Assembly: GCA_052143895.1 (NCBI GenBank)
Contig: JBKQRT010000179.1
Location: forward strand, 1-64,000
DNA from: Bog-756 sp052143895
GTDB lineage: Bacteria; Actinomycetota; Acidimicrobiia; Acidimicrobiales; RAAP-2
Reading direction: 5' to 3'
Length of the DNA: 64,000 bases
The position numbers and the translations under genes are program-made. The notes beneath the pieces were generated by a model, which saw only the letters and a list, made by a program, of their open reading frames with translations, was not told the origin of the DNA and did no database searches. Within the stretch, counting starts at the first letter, position 1; each line of letters begins with the position of its first letter. Below are positions 11,045-19,516 of the stretch, piece by piece.

Positions 11045-11863
11045 ATGAGTTCTGGCGCCGTTCCGCTATTGGCAATCACGATTCCGTTCGCCGGAATCGT
11101 CGGCCTCTTCGTGGGGTCGTTCCTCAATGTCGTGGTCTACCGGACGCCCCTCGGGCTCTCGGTATCGAGGCCACGGTCGTTCTGCCCGCAGTGCCGGCGG
11201 CAGCTGGCGTGGTGGGAGAACGTGCCGGTGGCGTCCTGGCTCGCGTTGCGCGGAAGATGCCGGACCTGCCGCGTGCCGATCTCCCCGAGGTACCCGCTGG
11301 TCGAGCTGTCCACCGGCGCATTGTTCGCCATGGTCACCTGGGGTTGGGGCGGAAGCGTCGTGTCTGCCGCCTATTGCGCGCTCGTCGCAGCCATGGTGGC
11401 GGTGAGCCTGATCGAGTACAACGGGCAGCGGGCGCCCCTCTCCGTCGCCGCCATCGGCACGGTCCTGGCCCTGGTGATCATGGCAGTGGGGGCGGGTGTG
11501 GACGGGCAGTGGTGGATCATCGGCGGATCGTGCCTCGGCTCGCTCGTGGCGCTCTGCGCCATCTCCGCCCTACGCTCCGCCGATCCGGACTGCCGCGATC
11601 CCCGCGGGCACGGCCGGAGTGCGCTGCTCATCGCCGGCTGTTGGGTGGGAGGCCTCGGCGGCCGCCCGGCGGTTGTGGGTGCCGCGGTATGGATCGCCGC
11701 CTACTTCGCCTGCATGGTCGGCGCCTGGTGGACCGTTCGTCGGCGTGCCGAGGGCGGTCGGAGCTCGGATGGCGCAGGGCTGAACCTCCCTCCGATCGTG
11801 GCAGCACCGTTGGTGACCGCCCTGGCGCTGGCCATGGCGGCGTCCCTCATCGTCAGGGGGTGA
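11045..11863 (+). CDS. Prepilin peptidase (PilD/A24) homologue lacking both catalytic aspartates
   Basis: 272 aa. The N-terminal domain is unmistakable: GLFVGSFLNVVVYR, then CPQC ... CRTC (the zinc-binding tetracysteine), ENVPVASWLALRGRC and SPRYPLVE. About seven hydrophobic segments follow. In active enzymes one catalytic Asp sits in an L-I-D-x motif and the other in GxGD. Here the first site reads AVSLIEYNGQRAPL (Glu) and the second reads PRGHGRSALLIAG (Arg). Both aspartates are thus replaced, so cleavage or methylation by this protein is doubtful. It sits at the head of a plus-strand cluster with a two-component system, divergent from pilB. It may be a decayed enzyme or a non-catalytic regulator; another PilD must exist elsewhere if PilA is processed. 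Confidence 0.85.
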   Translation: MSSGAVPLLAITIPFAGIVGLFVGSFLNVVVYRTPLGLSVSRPRSFCPQCRRQLAWWENVPVASWLALRGRCRTCRVPISPRYPLVELSTGALFAMVTWGWGGSVVSAAYCALVAAMVAVSLIEYNGQRAPLSVAAIGTVLALVIMAVGAGVDGQWWIIGGSCLGSLVALCAISALRSADPDCRDPRGHGRSALLIAGCWVGGLGGRPAVVGAAVWIAAYFACMVGAWWTVRRRAEGGRSSDGAGLNLPPIVAAPLVTALALAMAASLIVRG

Positions 11864-11881
11864 CGAACCTACGATGATGAG

Positions 11882-12619
11882 ATGAGCATCGTCGAGCCAC
11901 ACGGTCCTGACCCATCCGCGGCCGCTGGTTCCCCCGAGGCCCCCGACGCTGGTTCACCCCGGCGGGTGGTGATCGTGGACGACCACGAGCTGCTCCGGAC
12001 CGGCACCCGCCGCATCCTCGAGGAGGCATCCGACTTCGTCGTGGTGGGCGAAGCAGAAGACGGGGATGCGGCTCGCCGGGTGGTGGACGAGACCCTGCCG
12101 GACGTCGTGCTGATCGACATCCGGCTCCCGACCACCAACGGCATCGACCTGGCGCGCCGGATCGTCAGCGAGCACCCGGCCGCCACGGTGCTGATCCTCA
12201 GCGCCTACGACGACGAGCACTACGTCCGGGCCGCGCTGGCCGCAGGGGTGGCGGGCTATCTCCTCAAGACCACCCCGAGCGAACAGTTGATCCTCTCCAT
12301 CCGGGCCGCGTGCGACGGGTTCAGCGTCCTCGACCCAGGCCGCTCCCGGTCGGGCGAAAAGGGGCCCGACGTCGGGGCCGGACCTCGATCTCCCCGCCTG
12401 ACCGGGCGTGAGCAGGAGGTCGTCCGCCTGGTTGCCCAGGGACTGTCCAACAAGGCCATCGCCCGCCGGCTCGGCATCAGCCCCCGGACCGTCGAAGGAC
12501 ACCTCAACCATGTGTTCGACAAGCTCGCCACCACCTCGCGTACCGAGCTCGTCCACTACGCCCTGGCCAACAACTTGTTCATCCGTGACCTGCCGGGCGG
12601 AACGGGTCCGCCCCCATGA
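11882..12619 (+). CDS. NarL/LuxR-family response regulator
   Basis: 245 aa. The receiver domain spans ~27-145: acidic pair D33-D34 in VVIVDDHELL, phospho-acceptor D79 in VVLIDIRLP, Ser107 in LILSAYD and Lys129 in GYLLKTT are all in place. A LuxR-type HTH occupies ~170-230 (LTGREQEVVRLVAQGLSNKAIARRL...). There is a 25-residue Pro/Ala-rich N-terminal extension. The stop overlaps the start of the histidine kinase by 4 bases, so they form a cognate pair. Placed 18 bases after the pilD-like gene, it probably regulates pilus genes; that is inference. Confidence 0.92.
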   Translation: MSIVEPHGPDPSAAAGSPEAPDAGSPRRVVIVDDHELLRTGTRRILEEASDFVVVGEAEDGDAARRVVDETLPDVVLIDIRLPTTNGIDLARRIVSEHPAATVLILSAYDDEHYVRAALAAGVAGYLLKTTPSEQLILSIRAACDGFSVLDPGRSRSGEKGPDVGAGPRSPRLTGREQEVVRLVAQGLSNKAIARRLGISPRTVEGHLNHVFDKLATTSRTELVHYALANNLFIRDLPGGTGPPP

Positions 12620-14238
12620 CGGGAGGCCCGGCACCTGCTGGGACCGACGACGCCGTCCACCCGGGGCGCTCCGGCGCGGACGAACCCGGACCCCTCCGAC
12701 AGGAGCTGGCGGAAACGGCGATGAGCCGACGTAACCCGCCGTCGGGGCCGTCCACCGACGAGCGACCCTGGGCGAGCTCCCAGTTCTGGCTGCTCCAACT
12801 GGTGGTCCTGGCCGTGTACCTGATCCGACTGGTCGTCACGGTCGCGTTCCACCTCGACGAAACGTCGCTGGCGGTCGAGATCTCCACCTTCGCGCTCTTC
12901 GTGATCCCGGTCACCATCGCCGCGCTCAACTACGGACTTCGCGGCGCCGCCGTCACGTCGGGCTGGGTCACACTGCTCGCCGTGCCACGGTTCGTGTTCT
13001 ACGCGCAGGGCCATGACTTCGTCGCTGCCTGGGCCGAGCTCATCCAGGTCGTCGTCCTCGACGCCCTCTCCCTCCTCATCGGCACCCGTGTCTCCGCCGA
13101 GCGGCAGGCGCGCTGGCTCGCAGATTCGGAACGGGAAGCCCACCTCAGCGCCGAGGCCCGCTACCGGGATCTGTTCGAGACGAACCAGGCACCGATCCTG
13201 ATCGTCGATACCAACGGCTATGTGCTCGAAGCCAACGCGTCAGCAAAGCAGACCTTCGGGGCGCCGCGGAAGCCCCGGTGGCCGGGAGATCGACCGTCCC
13301 TGCCGGAAGTGTCGCCCGTTCGCCTGGTGGACATGATCGGACCCGTGGCCGCCGGTCAGGTGCTGACCCAGCTGATCAGCGCGCAGATCGAATCCGCGGA
13401 CGGGCTCGACCAGCCGGGCGGTCCCGACCCGGGCCTGGTGACCCCGGTCGCGTTCGACGTCGCCGGCGAGCCGACGTTGTACCGGCCGACGGCCACGATG
13501 ATCGGGGGGACCGGAGCCGGCAGGGCCATGCAGGTGGTGTTCGAGGACGTGACCGCCGAAACCCGCCGGCACGACCGCATGGAGGCCTACGCCGCCCGGG
13601 TCGTCCTCGGACAGGAGGAGGAACGGCGCCGGATCGCCCAGGAGCTGCACGACGGTCCTGTCCAGTCGCTCATCCACTTGTGCCGCCAGATCGATGCCGT
13701 GGGAACGCAGACGTCCCCGACGGACCAAGTCGGAGAGGACCTGTCCGAGCTCCGGACCATCGCGGAGGACACCGTGACCGAGCTGCGCTCCATCGCCAAA
13801 GGTCTCAGACCGTCCATCCTGGACGATCTGGGCCTCGTCGCGTCGATCAACCAGCTGCTTACCGACGCCGGGCGACGCCAGCGGTTCGAGACGTCCTTCG
13901 GTGTCACGGGGGATGAGCATCGACTGTCCACCGCCGTCGAGTTGGCGTTGTTCCGGATCGCCCAGGAGGCCCTTACCAATATCGAGCGCCACGCCGACGC
14001 ACGGCACGTGTCCGTCGCCGTCGACTTCGGAACCGACGGCCTCCGTCTCGTGGTGCAGGACGACGGTGTCGGCTTCGACGCCGGCACGACGCCGGCATCG
14101 AGGAGCCAGTCGCTCGGGCTCCCCGGCATGACGGAACGCGCCCATCTGATCGGCGCGCGTCTTCGCATCATGTCGGAGCCGGGAGCCGGGACGACCGTCG
14201 ATGTTCTGGTGCCTGCTACGATTCTCGACCAGGAATGA
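12616..14238 (+). CDS. Membrane sensor histidine kinase (HisKA_3/NarX type) with PAS domain
   Basis: 540 aa. After a ~50-residue cytoplasmic leader come about four hydrophobic helices (FWLLQLVVLAVYLIRLVV to VVVLDALSLLIG, ~56-158). A PAS-like domain follows (YRDLFETNQAPILIVDTNGYVLEAN, ~183-315). The dimerisation helix carries the phospho-acceptor His345 in RRRIAQELHDGPVQSL, and the HATPase has the N box (IAQEALTNIERHA), G1 (DDGVGFD) and G2 (GLPGMTERA) motifs. This is the NarX/DesK class, matching the NarL-type regulator it overlaps. The signal is unknown. Confidence 0.92.
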   Translation: MTGGPAPAGTDDAVHPGRSGADEPGPLRQELAETAMSRRNPPSGPSTDERPWASSQFWLLQLVVLAVYLIRLVVTVAFHLDETSLAVEISTFALFVIPVTIAALNYGLRGAAVTSGWVTLLAVPRFVFYAQGHDFVAAWAELIQVVVLDALSLLIGTRVSAERQARWLADSEREAHLSAEARYRDLFETNQAPILIVDTNGYVLEANASAKQTFGAPRKPRWPGDRPSLPEVSPVRLVDMIGPVAAGQVLTQLISAQIESADGLDQPGGPDPGLVTPVAFDVAGEPTLYRPTATMIGGTGAGRAMQVVFEDVTAETRRHDRMEAYAARVVLGQEEERRRIAQELHDGPVQSLIHLCRQIDAVGTQTSPTDQVGEDLSELRTIAEDTVTELRSIAKGLRPSILDDLGLVASINQLLTDAGRRQRFETSFGVTGDEHRLSTAVELALFRIAQEALTNIERHADARHVSVAVDFGTDGLRLVVQDDGVGFDAGTTPASRSQSLGLPGMTERAHLIGARLRIMSEPGAGTTVDVLVPATILDQE

Positions 14239-14392
14239 CCGCGACGCCACCGAATCGTGTCCGATCACGTGCCTCGACGACCCGGATCGGCACGTTGCTC
14301 CGTCCACACCGCCGTGGGACGGGCTCCCAACTGTCATTCAACCGACATGGAAAGGTCGTTTGCATCTCCTCAATTCATGGGATACTGGTCCC

Positions 14393-14689
14393 GTGGAAGA
14401 GATCGTCATCGAGTCGTGCCACAGCACGTGGGTCATCGACATGGACAACTCCCGATTTCGTCGTCTGGTGAAGGGCGCGAACCATCTCACCACCCCGGCG
14501 TCCACCGAGTGGCAACCGTGCTATGGGGTGGAGATCGACCCGCTGTCGGAGTCGTTCGTGGTGCTGCTCAACCCGGAAGGTACGCGCCTGCTGCGCAGTT
14601 GGCGGCATGTCGAGCACTGCGCACAATGTGGCGGAGAGGCGACCTCGGAGCTGTCGCTGCGGGATCTGCGTTCCGCCGTCCGCAGCTGA
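14393..14689 (+). CDS. Conserved-looking hypothetical protein, 98 aa
   Basis: From GTG 14393 (VEEIVIESCHSTWVIDMDNS...), the frame has strong third-position GC and a compact alpha/beta look. It contains YGVEIDPLSESFVVLLNPEGTRLLRSWRH and ends with a CxxC pair in HCAQCGGEATSELSL. I recognise no family. Longer in-frame starts back to 14201 overlap the kinase gene and look non-coding. It may read through from the kinase operon, 155 bases upstream. The Cys pair plus His could bind metal. Confidence 0.6.
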   Translation: MEEIVIESCHSTWVIDMDNSRFRRLVKGANHLTTPASTEWQPCYGVEIDPLSESFVVLLNPEGTRLLRSWRHVEHCAQCGGEATSELSLRDLRSAVRS

Positions 14690-14828
14690 GGGAAGCAGCC
14701 AACGGGCCCGGCCCCGTTGGACCGGTTACTCCGTATCGTGGAACGCTGGATGACTATGGAACCACGGGACCCGCGCGCCGTCTCCGACGACTGAGCGGGA
14801 CGCTCCCCATGACCCCCACCACACGCCG

Positions 14829-15152
14829 ATGACCGATGGCTCCGGTGAGCCTGACGAGCAGGTGATGGACGCCGCGCCCCCGCCGCCACCGCCACCGGCA
14901 CGAGCGGTGGCCGACTACGCAGCCAGCGCCGCCATGGTCAACGACATCCTGTCCGCCGCCCCGGACGCCGAGGAGGACAGGACGCCGGACCGTCGGCCGG
15001 CAGGCCCGGCGACGGACGGGAGCGGGCCGACGCCACCGGAGGAGATCACCGGTGCGGTGACCGATGAGGTGCGCGGCGAGGTGGTAGCTCCGTTGGCCGG
15101 CGACTTCTTCCAGCACCCAAGACCGAAGCGGCGGTTCTGGCGCACCAAGTAA
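14829..15152 (+). CDS. Hypothetical proline-rich disordered protein, 107 aa
   Basis: ATG 14829. Codon third positions are strongly G/C on this strand, so it looks translated. It has a run of prolines near residue 20, a short possible helix (VADYAASAAMVNDILSAA), an acidic Pro-rich middle and a basic end (HPRPKRRFWRTK). No family is recognised. It converges on moaC. Confidence 0.5.
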   Translation: MTDGSGEPDEQVMDAAPPPPPPPARAVADYAASAAMVNDILSAAPDAEEDRTPDRRPAGPATDGSGPTPPEEITGAVTDEVRGEVVAPLAGDFFQHPRPKRRFWRTK

Positions 15153-15192
15153 CGCCCGGCACGCACCCGCGGTCAGGCCAGGCGGCGGGTGG

Positions 15193-15678
15193 TCAGAGGG
15201 ACGGATCCCGCTTCCACACGCCCGAACTTCCCCCGGTCTTCTCCCACAGCATGAGCTGGCCGATGCTCATCGTCCGGTCAGTCGTCTTGCACATGTCGTA
15301 GACGGTCAGTGCGGCGATGGCACAGGCCGTCATCGCCTCCATCTCCACGCCGGTCCGATCGACCGCCTCCACCTTGGCTTCTACCTCGACGAAATCGTCC
15401 CCGATGGTGAAATCGACGTGCACGGCACCCACCAGGAGGGGGTGGCACATGGGGACCAGGTCGGCCGTCCGCTTCGCCGCCTGGATGCCCGCCACCCGGG
15501 CCGCGGCCAGGACGTCACCCTTGGTGATGGCGTTGTTCGCCACTTTGGCCGTGGTCTCGGGCTTCATCGCCACCTTGCAGCGGGCCAGCGCCCTGCGGTG
15601 GGTGGCCTCCTTGGGAGACACGTCCACCATCCGGGTCCCGCTGAACGGGTCGAGGTGGCTCAGGCTGCGGTCGGTCAT
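15193..15678 (-). CDS. moaC: Cyclic pyranopterin monophosphate synthase MoaC
   Basis: 161 aa from ATG 15678 (MTDRSLSHLDPFSGTRMVDVSPKE), the normal MoaC length; upstream in-frame sequence to 15795 is not MoaC-like. Signature blocks are present: RMVDVSPKEATHRRA, ITKGDVLAAARVAGI, KRTADLVPMCHPLL, GVEMEAMTA and YDMCKT. MoaC converts the GTP-derived 3',8-cyclic intermediate from MoaA into cyclic pyranopterin monophosphate for molybdenum cofactor. No other moa gene is adjacent, so it is a lone member here. Confidence 0.95.
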   Translation of the reverse strand: MTDRSLSHLDPFSGTRMVDVSPKEATHRRALARCKVAMKPETTAKVANNAITKGDVLAAARVAGIQAAKRTADLVPMCHPLLVGAVHVDFTIGDDFVEVEAKVEAVDRTGVEMEAMTACAIAALTVYDMCKTTDRTMSIGQLMLWEKTGGSSGVWKRDPSL

Positions 15679-15799
15679 GGGGCGACGCCGTGGATCACGA
15701 CCCCAGTGTACGGGAGACCGATGGCCGGGGACGGCATTGGCACTCTCTCCATTAGACTGCCAATCCGACGCCAGGTCACGGATCGAGAGGAACATCCCG

Positions 15800-16180
15800 T
15801 TGCCAACCTACGAATACCGCTGCGACAGCTGCGAGCGCAGCTTCGACGTCGTGCAGTCCTTCCACGATGAGCCCCTGACCGAGTGCCCGACCTGTGGCGC
15901 GCCCGTGCGCAAGGTGTTCGGGAATGTCGGGATCGTGTTCAAGGGAAGCGGGTTCTACAAGACGGACAGCCGACCCGTGGCCGCCAAGTCGACGTCGGGC
16001 GACACCTCGTCGGGTGACACCTCGTCGGCCCCCGCGTCCGGGACCGACGCCGGCGCATCGAAGAGCGAGTCACCGTCTTCGGGTGGCGCCGCGCCGTCGA
16101 GCACAGCGACGCCGGCCAAGGAGTCCGCGACGAAGCCGGCACCGACTCCGTCCGGGGCCGGAACGACCTCGAATTCGTAA
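15800..16180 (+). CDS. FmdB-family zinc-ribbon protein
   Basis: 126 aa from TTG 15800, chosen because GAGAGG lies upstream and the product then begins PTYEYRCDSCERSFDVVQSF, exactly the FmdB/putative regulatory protein start. The zinc ribbon has CDSC and CPTC pairs (~8-11 and ~29-32), followed by KVFGNVGIVFKGSGFYKTDS, also typical. The last 65 residues are a Ser/Thr/Ala/Pro-rich disordered tail. Family members were first named near amidase and formamidase operons, but their role is unclear. Confidence 0.88.
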   Translation: MPTYEYRCDSCERSFDVVQSFHDEPLTECPTCGAPVRKVFGNVGIVFKGSGFYKTDSRPVAAKSTSGDTSSGDTSSAPASGTDAGASKSESPSSGGAAPSSTATPAKESATKPAPTPSGAGTTSNS

Positions 16181-16271
16181 GACCGATCACCGACGCGCCT
16201 GCCCGGGCGCCGCTACCTGCCGGACGGCGATTTGAATAGGTCCTCGCCAACTGCGTGCGCCGGCCCGTACA

Positions 16272-17396
16272 ATGGCGTCCGTGGACAAAGGTGACCTCGA
16301 TCGCTTGTTGGTGATGTTGGCTGACGTGGACGGCTCGGACCTGCACGTCAAGGCCGGCGCACCTCCGCGGATGCGAGTGGCCGGCGCACTCCGTTCTCTC
16401 GACGACGAGCCCTCGTTCACGGCTGAGGAAACCCAGCAACTCGCCAAGTCGATCATGTCGCCCGCCGTCCTCGACACGTTCCACGACCGGCACGAAGTCG
16501 ACTTCGCCTACAGCGTGGGCGGAACGGGGCGGTTCCGTGTCAACGCGTACTACCAGCGCTCTTCAGTGTCGCTCGCCATGCGTCGGGTGCGTCCCAATGC
16601 GAGCACCGTGGCCGAGTTGGGGTTGCCCGAAGTGGTGACCCGTTTGGCGGAGGAGATGCGGGGGTTGGTGCTCGTGACCGGACCCACCGGGTCGGGAAAG
16701 ACCACCACCCTGGCCGCCATGGTCGACCACATCAACCACAACCGATCGTGCCACGTGGTGACCATCGAGGATCCGGTGGAGTACCTGCACACCGACGACC
16801 TGGCTGCCATCGACCAGCGCGAGGTCGGGTTCGACACCGACTCGTTCACGTCGGCGATGCGCGTGGTGCTGCGACAGGATCCGGACGTGATCCTGGTGGG
16901 CGAGATGCGCGACATGGAGACCGTCTCGGCCGCACTGTCGGCGGCGGAGACGGGCCACCTCGTGTTCTCGACCCTCCACACGATCAACGCGACGGAGACG
17001 ATCAACCGGATCGTCGACTTCTTCCCTCCCCACCAGCAGACCCAGATCAGGGTCACTCTGGCCGGAGCACTGAAGGGGATCATCTGTCAACGACTGATCC
17101 CGACTGCCGACGGGAAGAACCGGGTGCCCGTGCTGGAGCTCCTCGTCGTCAACGGTCGCATCCAGCAGGCGATCATCGATCCGCTGCAGACCGGTGACAT
17201 CGGGGGGATCATCTCCGACGGTGAGTACTACGGGATGCTGACCTTCGATCAGTCACTGGTCACGCTCATCGCCGACGGCACCATCACGCTCGCCGAGGCG
17301 ATGACGACGGCCACCAACCCGCACGATCTCAAGGTGATGCTCGAACGCAAGGGCATCATGCAGACCGGCCACCTGGCCACCGCTGCCTTCGGCTGA
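16272..17396 (+). CDS. pilT: PilT twitching-motility retraction ATPase (second copy)
   Basis: 374 aa, normal PilT size with no N-terminal extension. VDGSDLHVKAGAPPRMRVAG opens the N domain. Walker A GPTGSGKTT is at ~138-146, with VVTIEDPVEYLH, Walker B DVILVGEMRD and GHLVFSTLHT following, and the C-terminal QRLIPTADG region. It shares the retraction-motor motifs of the pilT at 6203 but not the MshEN domain. It precedes pilM-pilN and pilO on the same strand, so this is a second type IV pilus gene group. Two PilT paralogues often divide retraction work (PilT/PilU). Confidence 0.93.
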   Translation: MASVDKGDLDRLLVMLADVDGSDLHVKAGAPPRMRVAGALRSLDDEPSFTAEETQQLAKSIMSPAVLDTFHDRHEVDFAYSVGGTGRFRVNAYYQRSSVSLAMRRVRPNASTVAELGLPEVVTRLAEEMRGLVLVTGPTGSGKTTTLAAMVDHINHNRSCHVVTIEDPVEYLHTDDLAAIDQREVGFDTDSFTSAMRVVLRQDPDVILVGEMRDMETVSAALSAAETGHLVFSTLHTINATETINRIVDFFPPHQQTQIRVTLAGALKGIICQRLIPTADGKNRVPVLELLVVNGRIQQAIIDPLQTGDIGGIISDGEYYGMLTFDQSLVTLIADGTITLAEAMTTATNPHDLKVMLERKGIMQTGHLATAAFG

Positions 17397-17797
17397 GCTG
17401 CGCGGTCCGCCGAGGCCTGCCGGCTGGTGATCCGAACCACTCGGCGGGACCACCATCGTCCGCTTCGGACGCATGGATGCAGCCGGCGACGGCGGCGCCT
17501 CTCCGACGATGCGACGCTCCCCGCAGTTCACGATAATCCGACCCCACTGCGCCTCAAGGTGGCCGGAATTCGGTCCGATAGGTCTTCGTAGAGTCTGGTG
17601 CACTTACAAGCCGGCACCAGCGACACCACCGATCGCCAACCGGCGGTCGCCCAGGACCGGAGAGCCATTGTGAGCACTGAGACCAGGACGAAAGGTCGGC
17701 GTCGGCCCGCTCCGGTGGTGGACACGGTTCGGATGGCGGTCGTCGGAGCGGAGGGCACCACCGCCCTGCGTGCGGTTGAAGGCAAAGGGGAATTGGC
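17397..17797. other. pilT2-pilM intergenic region
   Basis: About 400 bases with moderate GC. The only candidate gene is the small ORF from 17670. The rest presumably carries the pilMN-pilO promoter; none stands out. Confidence 0.4.
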
Positions 17798-17810
17798 ATG
17801 GCACAGCTAG
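17670..17810 (+). CDS. Possible 46-aa peptide overlapping the pilM start
   Basis: From GTG 17670, with GGAGAG 7 bases upstream, a basic peptide (VSTETRTKGRRRPAPVVDTV...) reads into the pilM start and stops 13 bases inside it in another frame. It could be a leader peptide coupling translation of pilM, or chance. No family. Confidence 0.25.
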   Translation: MSTETRTKGRRRPAPVVDTVRMAVVGAEGTTALRAVEGKGELAWHS

Positions 17811-19516
17811 TCGTAGGGCTCGACATCGGCACCAGTGCCGTTCGTGCCGCAGAGCTGGACATCAGTCATTCGCGACCGGTCCTCCTCACCTACGGCCAGG
17901 TGGGCCTCCCGCCCGGTTCGCTGGTCGACGGTGAGATCCGGGACCATTCGTCCGTGACCCAGGCGATCAAGCGCCTGTGGGAGAACGGACAGTTCTCGAC
18001 ATCTTCGGTGATCGTCGGGATTGCCGGCCTCCGGGCCATCACCCGCGAGATCGACCTGCCCTTCGTCCCCGACAGCGAGGTCGACAGTGCCGTCCGGTTC
18101 CAGTCCGAGGAAGTCATCCCCTTCCCCCCCGACCAGACGATCCTGTCGTCGCAGATCCTGGCCGACTACACCTCGCCCGAGGGCAACAAGATGCGCCGCA
18201 TCCTGGTCGCCGCGGCCCACGTCGACCTGGTCAACGGCGTCATCGACACGGCGGAGAAGGCCGGCCTGACCGTCGAAGGCGTCGATCTCATCTCGTCGGC
18301 GCTGGTCCGGGCCATCGGCGGCCAGGAGGAAACCGACCGGCCGGAGGCGATCGTCTCCGTCGGTGCCGGGCTCACCGTGGTCGTCGTGCACCAACAGGGA
18401 CGTCCGCAGTTCGTCCGCACCATCGGGTCCGGTGGCAATGTCACGACCGCCGCCATCTCCGGCGCACTGGACATCCCGATGTCCGACGCCGAGGGGCTGA
18501 AGCGCCGCATCGGCGAGGATGGCACCCAGCAACGGACGGCGGAGCGGTCCTCGCAGGCCAGCATGAACGAACTGGTCGGCGAGATCCGAAACTCGATCCA
18601 GTACTTCGCTTCGCTTCCGGGGCGGCTGCCCGTGTCGCGGGTGCTGGTGACCGGTGGAGGGTCGGCCCTCCACGGCCTGCTCCCGATGCTCGAGGCCCAG
18701 GTCCACCTCCCGGTGGTCAAGGTGTCGCCCCTGGCCCGGCTCGACACCACCAAGCTCGACCTGAGCGAGGGTCAGGCCGAAGAGATCGGCACCGTGCTGT
18801 CGACGCCCATCGGCTTGGCGTTGCCCGAGCCCGACAGATCGGTGAAGAAGTTCAACCTGCTTCCCCCCGAGGTGATCCACCGGGCCCGCATGAAGCGGAT
18901 CCAGGAACGGACGGTCATCGGCTGTGCCGCCGTCCTCATCCTCCTGCTCGGCTTCGGGGCGTGGAAGTTCTTGCAGGTTCACAACGCCCAGAACAACGTC
19001 GATGCGCTGCAGTCCGACATCAGCACCTTGAACGCCCAGATCCCCAAGTACGACCTGGTCGTTGCGGCCAACACCGCATACACAGCCGGGGTGCAGCGTC
19101 GTGAGTCGGTGCTGAACTCCGCGGTCGACTGGCCACTGGCCCTCAACACGCTGGTCTCCATCACACCGGCCGGCGCCAAGGTACAGATGTTCAGTGGAAC
19201 CGCCGTTGCGGCGACCTCGGCTTCCACTTCGTCGGCGGGGACGGCGTCGTCGAGCGCCACCACCGCCAGCAGCGCCTCCGGAAGTTCCAACGCCACAACG
19301 TCCGCAGCCATCGGAACCATCCAATTGAGCGTGACCGGGCCGGGGCCGAGCCTGTCCATCTCCGAGGCCTGGATCAACGCCATCGCCGGCTCGCCACTGT
19401 TCGCAAATCCCCTTCAGGGCGCCACGGTGGTCAATCCCGATTCGAGCATCTCGTTCCCCTTCACCATCTCGATCACCCCCGAAGCCAGCCTCGACAAGAA
19501 TGCGAGCCTCAAATGA
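17798..19516 (+). CDS. pilM: PilM-PilN fusion protein (type IV pilus alignment complex)
   Basis: 572 aa. Residues 1-345 are a complete actin-fold PilM: LVVGLDIGTSAVRAAEL (phosphate 1), AVRFQSEEVIPFP, AIVSVGAGLTVVVV (phosphate 2) and VLVTGGGSALHGL (adenosine). Immediately after comes KKFNLLPPEVIHRARMK, the NLLP motif that in separate PilN proteins binds the PilM groove. It is followed by one transmembrane helix (~371-388), a short coiled stretch and a PilN-like periplasmic-type domain interrupted by a Ser/Ala/Thr-rich loop. In most bacteria PilM and PilN are separate overlapping genes; here they are one polypeptide. The stop overlaps pilO by 4 bases. Confidence 0.9.
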   Translation: MAQLVVGLDIGTSAVRAAELDISHSRPVLLTYGQVGLPPGSLVDGEIRDHSSVTQAIKRLWENGQFSTSSVIVGIAGLRAITREIDLPFVPDSEVDSAVRFQSEEVIPFPPDQTILSSQILADYTSPEGNKMRRILVAAAHVDLVNGVIDTAEKAGLTVEGVDLISSALVRAIGGQEETDRPEAIVSVGAGLTVVVVHQQGRPQFVRTIGSGGNVTTAAISGALDIPMSDAEGLKRRIGEDGTQQRTAERSSQASMNELVGEIRNSIQYFASLPGRLPVSRVLVTGGGSALHGLLPMLEAQVHLPVVKVSPLARLDTTKLDLSEGQAEEIGTVLSTPIGLALPEPDRSVKKFNLLPPEVIHRARMKRIQERTVIGCAAVLILLLGFGAWKFLQVHNAQNNVDALQSDISTLNAQIPKYDLVVAANTAYTAGVQRRESVLNSAVDWPLALNTLVSITPAGAKVQMFSGTAVAATSASTSSAGTASSSATTASSASGSSNATTSAAIGTIQLSVTGPGPSLSISEAWINAIAGSPLFANPLQGATVVNPDSSISFPFTISITPEASLDKNASLK

